Shown here piece by piece: positions 6,301-8,464 of a stretch of 8,464 nt of DNA. The stretch comes from Gammaproteobacteria bacterium (GTDB lineage: Bacteria; Pseudomonadota; Gammaproteobacteria; DSM-19610): NCBI GenBank assembly GCA_011371465.1, contig DRQL01000303.1, positions 1 through 8,464 of the forward strand, given 5' to 3'. A program made the translations under genes and the position numbers. The number at the start of each line of letters is the position of its first letter. The stretch's first letter is position 1. The notes under the pieces are model-generated. The model did not search any database. It was not told where the DNA came from and worked only from the letters and a program-made list of their open reading frames with translations.

Positions 6301-7913
6301 AACAGCAGTTCCAGTCCCGCCGGTGTGGTGTGCCTTTCCAGTATGGTTTCGATCATCGGCGCAAATTCAAACACGGCCACCGCAAAGCCCTGCAGTGCGT
6401 CCAGGCGGGTTTGTGCCGTCGCCAGTGACGGCAGGTTCCGGTAAATCGGCAATGCGACCGCAGTACCATAGACATCCTGTCCGGCCTGGATCAGGCGGAT
6501 ACGCCCGGAAGCGACGGGCCGGTTTTCACGTGCGGCGCGTAACAGCACCTGCAGTCGTTTCGGGTTACCACCGGGATCGAAGCCCAGCAATGGCCGGTTC
6601 AGTTCCTGCGGCTCCGCGTACAGGACCGGGAAATAGCGCTCGCGCCGCGGAGCGGGCTGTAAACCACCCTGGCCGGTTTTATCGGAAAAAAAGAAGGGTC
6701 CTCCCAGCTGTTGCCGGGCCTCGGATTCCACGCGTTGCCGGTCTTTGTCAGCCACCTGTGGCAGCCACTCCAGGGCGATCAGCCCCGGGAACTGCTGCAG
6801 GTCATGTTCCACCAGCAGGCGGAATTCGTCGCGGTCGACAGACACTGAAGCATTGAAAGCGGAACGGATGTGGTAGAGCGATTCCAGGTAGCTGCTGACA
6901 CCGAACTGGATGGCGTCACTGTGGTTGGCGACCGCGGTCTCGAAGGCATTACGTACGCTGACCTTGTGGTTTTCCTGCAGCAGGCTGAACAGCGAGAATG
7001 ACAGCAGGGCGCCCAGTGCGATGACCACCCAGTGCACGTAGCGGGTGCGGCGTTCGGCATTGTCCGCGCTGCTGCGGCGCAGTCGCCAGGCCAGTGCCAG
7101 CGTGACCAGGGTACCGAACAGCAGGAAGCCTTCGTCGGCGGCGTTCCTGGCCATCAGTCCCATTTCCGTTACCAGCCGGTGTTCGTTGGCACGCAGGGCC
7201 AGCCACATGGCCAGCGTGAAGGTCATGCCGGTGATGATGACCGGTATCGGCAGCCAGCCGGGCGGGCCCGGTTGCCGGCGTCGTTGTCGGTCCGTGGCGA
7301 GGCTCAGGGTGAGCAGCGCGCTGCCCAGGGCCACGAAGCCCGCGGCGGTATGGATCGCCATGCGTGTCAGGTGGCCCCAGCCGTAGGCGCTTTCCACGCC
7401 GATAAAATAGCCGGTAAAGGCGGTGATCCCCAGCCCGATGATAGTGGCGCCGAGGATAGCCATCCAGGCCAGGCTGCGCGGACCGCTGCCGGAGCGTGCG
7501 CCGATCAGCAGTGCGCTCGCGGTCAGGGTGAAACACAGCGCGGTATTGGGTGCCATGCGACCCGGGTTGGATGCCCCGATGTCGATGTAGTGCTGCATGA
7601 AGAGCTGGTCGATGTGCAGGCTCACAGAGAACAGGTATTCGATGAGTGTGAGTGCGCCAATCAGCAGCACGCTGCCACCGCAGACTGTGGTTATGCGTCT
7701 CCGTTTGCCGGTCAGTGCCAGCAGACCGGCCCCGCTCAAAAGAAATCCGAGGGCCGTGTTGTACTGCATGGCGACAAACGCCGGGTTGACCTGGATCAGC
7801 GCAATGTTACGGGTATACCAGCCCAGCAGTACCGCACCGCCCAGCAGCAGGGACGCCAGGCCGCCAAGACGGCTGAACAGGAGCAGATAGTGCGCCAGGC
7901 CGCCGAAGGTCAC
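3378..7913 (-). CDS. hybrid sensor histidine kinase: 9-10 TM, CHASE, PAS, HisKA, HATPase, REC, REC, HPt
   Basis: A 1511-residue membrane phosphorelay kinase. Residues 16-313 hold about nine hydrophobic helices, with basic loops (70-73, 209-213, 277-291) on the predicted cytoplasmic side. A periplasmic CHASE domain (about 325-560, FPG at 375-377) follows, then a last helix at about 606-626. Next come PAS (640-756) and HisKA with H785 in MSHEIRTPMN. The HATPase has its N-box near 903, DTGIGM at 935-940 and FGGTGLG at 963-969. REC1 has D1029-D1030 and phospho-acceptor D1075; REC2 has E1171-D1172 and D1217; the HPt has H1365 in HTLKG. All catalytic and phosphate-carrying residues are present, so a full H-D-H relay is expected. 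A helical tail (1435-1511) follows. The start is GTG, with GGACAGG a few bases upstream. An HD-GYP gene ends 66 bases before it on the same strand, suggesting co-transcription. The ligand is unknown. Confidence 0.93.
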   Translation of the reverse strand: MTFGGLAHYLLLFSRLGGLASLLLGGAVLLGWYTRNIALIQVNPAFVAMQYNTALGFLLSGAGLLALTGKRRRITTVCGGSVLLIGALTLIEYLFSVSLHIDQLFMQHYIDIGASNPGRMAPNTALCFTLTASALLIGARSGSGPRSLAWMAILGATIIGLGITAFTGYFIGVESAYGWGHLTRMAIHTAAGFVALGSALLTLSLATDRQRRRQPGPPGWLPIPVIITGMTFTLAMWLALRANEHRLVTEMGLMARNAADEGFLLFGTLVTLALAWRLRRSSADNAERRTRYVHWVVIALGALLSFSLFSLLQENHKVSVRNAFETAVANHSDAIQFGVSSYLESLYHIRSAFNASVSVDRDEFRLLVEHDLQQFPGLIALEWLPQVADKDRQRVESEARQQLGGPFFFSDKTGQGGLQPAPRRERYFPVLYAEPQELNRPLLGFDPGGNPKRLQVLLRAARENRPVASGRIRLIQAGQDVYGTAVALPIYRNLPSLATAQTRLDALQGFAVAVFEFAPMIETILERHTTPAGLELLFEDAKAADSEKFLYRHLPALDRSGDKPAANTPEEGIRQISRTIEFANRPWTLTARAVDPVLYPRWGPGSLWLPLGAFVLSIMLALYLRRAALRDRERARMLAYQSALLNAIPIPIFVKDVHTVFTACNQAFEQAFGIRRAELVGKTVLDLDFIPAEEQQKLQQADIELLREGGFRQEERTLPWADGVTHNVMYWRTTFDVAKGKPGGMIGGLVDITELKSLQAELEKATLIAESASRAKSDFLANMSHEIRTPMNAVIGLTHLALNTDLDRQQRDYLNKISGSAKALLGIINDILDFSKIEAGKLDVENIPFDLHAEVLENLANITSLKAGEKGTELIFDFDSDLPFALVGDPLRLGQILINLMNNAVKFTDGGEITLRIQVLEQDNRSARLRFSVSDTGIGMTEEQQSRLFRSFTQADSSTTRKFGGTGLGLTISKRLVEMMGGEIGVESEAGKGSTFWFTTRLGKADTQQLQTDKPVDADISDLKVLVIDDNPSARVILCRYLEAFGFTVRETGSGNEALRLLEAADPPFDLVLSDWKMPELDGIEVARRIGSNERLSKIPAILMVTAFDREQLLRNKGDAPIKGVLVKPVSPSTLLDGILEALGRNVARRHGSNAEQLPEHVIGARILLVEDNEINQQVAQEILENAGAQVTIASNGREGLDILRAQPDYFDAVLMDIQMPVMDGHQATREIRKDARFSKLPVLAMTASVMLSDQEEARAAGMDDHIAKPIDVKELFEVLGRWVKVPEQRRTVPAPAQTGTGSAEDPLPDLPGIDTRTGLARVAGNRKLYRSILLKFRTSQAGVADAVQAALEQGDQESAQRLAHTLKGVAGSIGADELQEAARQLDEAIKTDPASARSQLDPLRRALALVMDALDTLHSSTQKTMDTASDEPVDADALQQQLARLRSLLEDDDADAASVLDEIREQMPGAYRSLELERLENPVSQYDFEEALDVLDTLSAVTGQTPGDSR
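7332..7769 (-). other. kinase membrane domain: three copies of an M-x-x-[N/H]-T-A helix motif
   Basis: Within the kinase N-terminus, MQYNTALGF (residues 49-57), MAPNTALCF (120-128) and MAIHTAAGF (185-193) recur at spacings of 71 and 65 residues. Each begins the second helix of a helix-loop-helix unit, just after a predicted periplasmic loop. Each is followed by a small-residue and leucine-rich helix ending in LL. The three units alternate regularly across the membrane, with basic cytoplasmic loops between them. This indicates an internally triplicated six-helix module. I cannot match it to a named sensor domain from memory. Confidence 0.6.
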
Positions 7914-7979
7914 GGTAGCCTGTCCGCCAGTGCCGCCGGGTACGCCCTCACTGGTGTGGACTCGCGTGGGTGACTGGGT

Positions 7980-8464
7980 TCAGAGTTGCTGTTCCAGGTC
8001 GGGGGGCGCGTTTTCTTCATAACGCTCCTTGATGTCCAGGAATTCGGGCAATGCGGAGTGCATGATGGGCACCAGTTGCGGGTCGAAATGGGTGCCGGCC
8101 TCTTCATCGATCAGCTGTACCGCGTCTTCCACGTTCCACGCCTTCTTGTAGGGGCGTTCCGTGGTGAGCGCATCGAACACGTCCGCAACGGCGATGATCC
8201 GACCGGCGAGGGGGATCGCTTCCCCGGCTAGCCCGTTCGGGTAGCCGCTGCCGTTCCATTTCTCGTGGTGGGTAAGGGCGATGTCCCGGGCCATGCGCAG
8301 CAGCGGGAAATCGTGCTCGCCGATGATCTCGGCGCCGTAGGCCGGGTGCTGACGCATGATGTGCCATTCATCGTCGTTCAGCTTGCCTTTTTTCAGCAGG
8401 ATGCTGTCGGGTATGCCGATCTTGCCAATGTCGTGCATGGGCGCAGCATTGAACACCAGGTCCA
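7980..8464 (-). CDS. HD-GYP domain cyclic-di-GMP phosphodiesterase (partial, N-terminus outside window)
   Basis: The reading frame is open through the right edge and stops at a TGA (7982-7980), leaving the last 161 codons. It contains most of an HD-GYP domain: HDIGK (8435-8421), the QHP histidine, HHEKWNGSGYP (8270-8238), then DVFDAL, RPYKKAW and FDP motifs. Such domains hydrolyse cyclic-di-GMP using metal ions held by these His and Asp residues, all of which are present in the visible part. The apparent GTG at 8456 is an internal valine, because the coding sequence continues upstream of it and the domain is not complete there. The protein is likely a REC-HD-GYP response regulator of the RpfG kind, but the receiver would lie outside the window. 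It precedes the hybrid kinase by 66 bases on the same strand, so it may be the kinase's output partner. Confidence 0.93.
   Translation of the reverse strand, partial: DLVFNAAPMHDIGKIGIPDSILLKKGKLNDDEWHIMRQHPAYGAEIIGEHDFPLLRMARDIALTHHEKWNGSGYPNGLAGEAIPLAGRIIAVADVFDALTTERPYKKAWNVEDAVQLIDEEAGTHFDPQLVPIMHSALPEFLDIKERYEENAPPDLEQQL

Noticed and set aside
7927..7954. Inverted repeat CCAGTG/CACTGG in the gap between the HD-GYP and kinase genes
   Set aside because: The stem is only 6 bp with a 16-base loop and no T-run, so chance is an adequate explanation. The rest of the 66-base gap shows only the kinase ribosome-binding site.
4116..7973. Several + strand open frames of 313-356 codons opposite the sensor kinase (4116-5120, 5358-6428, 7032-7973)
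   Set aside because: The kinase on the - strand accounts for this whole region with ordered domains. The opposite frames are rich in Q, H, R and A with no domain pattern, as expected for shadows in GC-rich coding DNA.
8454..8456. GTG as start codon of the HD-GYP gene
   Set aside because: The frame is open beyond it to the window edge, the codon reads naturally as an internal valine just before the HD motif, and HD-GYP domains need more sequence on the N-terminal side.

Overview
The window looks like chromosomal DNA of a GC-rich (roughly 60% by eye) gammaproteobacterium. The support is the short-form 6-phosphogluconate dehydrogenase next to glucose-6-phosphate dehydrogenase, a large hybrid sensor kinase with an HPt domain next to an HD-GYP protein, and a cluster of GTAG-headed REP palindromes. 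The genus cannot be read from the sequence; a Chromatiales-like lineage is a guess.

Layout. Positions 3-41 may hold the last codons of an upstream gene. Positions 42-461 have no gene I can support. They hold five REP palindromes in mixed orientation (73-355) and a separate strong hairpin (375-395) in the leader of the next gene. On the + strand, gnd (462-1481) and zwf (1484-3019) form a tight two-gene unit for the oxidative pentose phosphate pathway; the lactonase gene pgl is not in the window. All remaining genes are on the - strand and converge on zwf. In their transcription order they are an HD-GYP phosphodiesterase running in from the right edge (8464-7980), a 1511-residue hybrid sensor kinase (7913-3378) and a 77-residue lipoprotein (3305-3072). 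The zwf/lipoprotein convergence (3020-3071) contains two interleaved inverted repeats.

How the genes fit together. Zwf and Gnd catalyse the two dehydrogenase steps from glucose-6-phosphate to ribulose-5-phosphate. The HD-GYP/kinase pair resembles an RpfG/RpfC-type arrangement: a periplasmic CHASE signal would drive a His-Asp-His-Asp relay (H785, D1075 or D1217, H1365), ending on a partner receiver that may control cyclic-di-GMP breakdown. This wiring is inferred from gene order and domain content.

The most unusual features are two. The kinase membrane domain appears to be a threefold repeat of a two-helix unit, each carrying an M-x-x-[N/H]-T-A motif. The REP cluster has a conserved bulged G, and one copy has both arms lengthened symmetrically by three paired bases.
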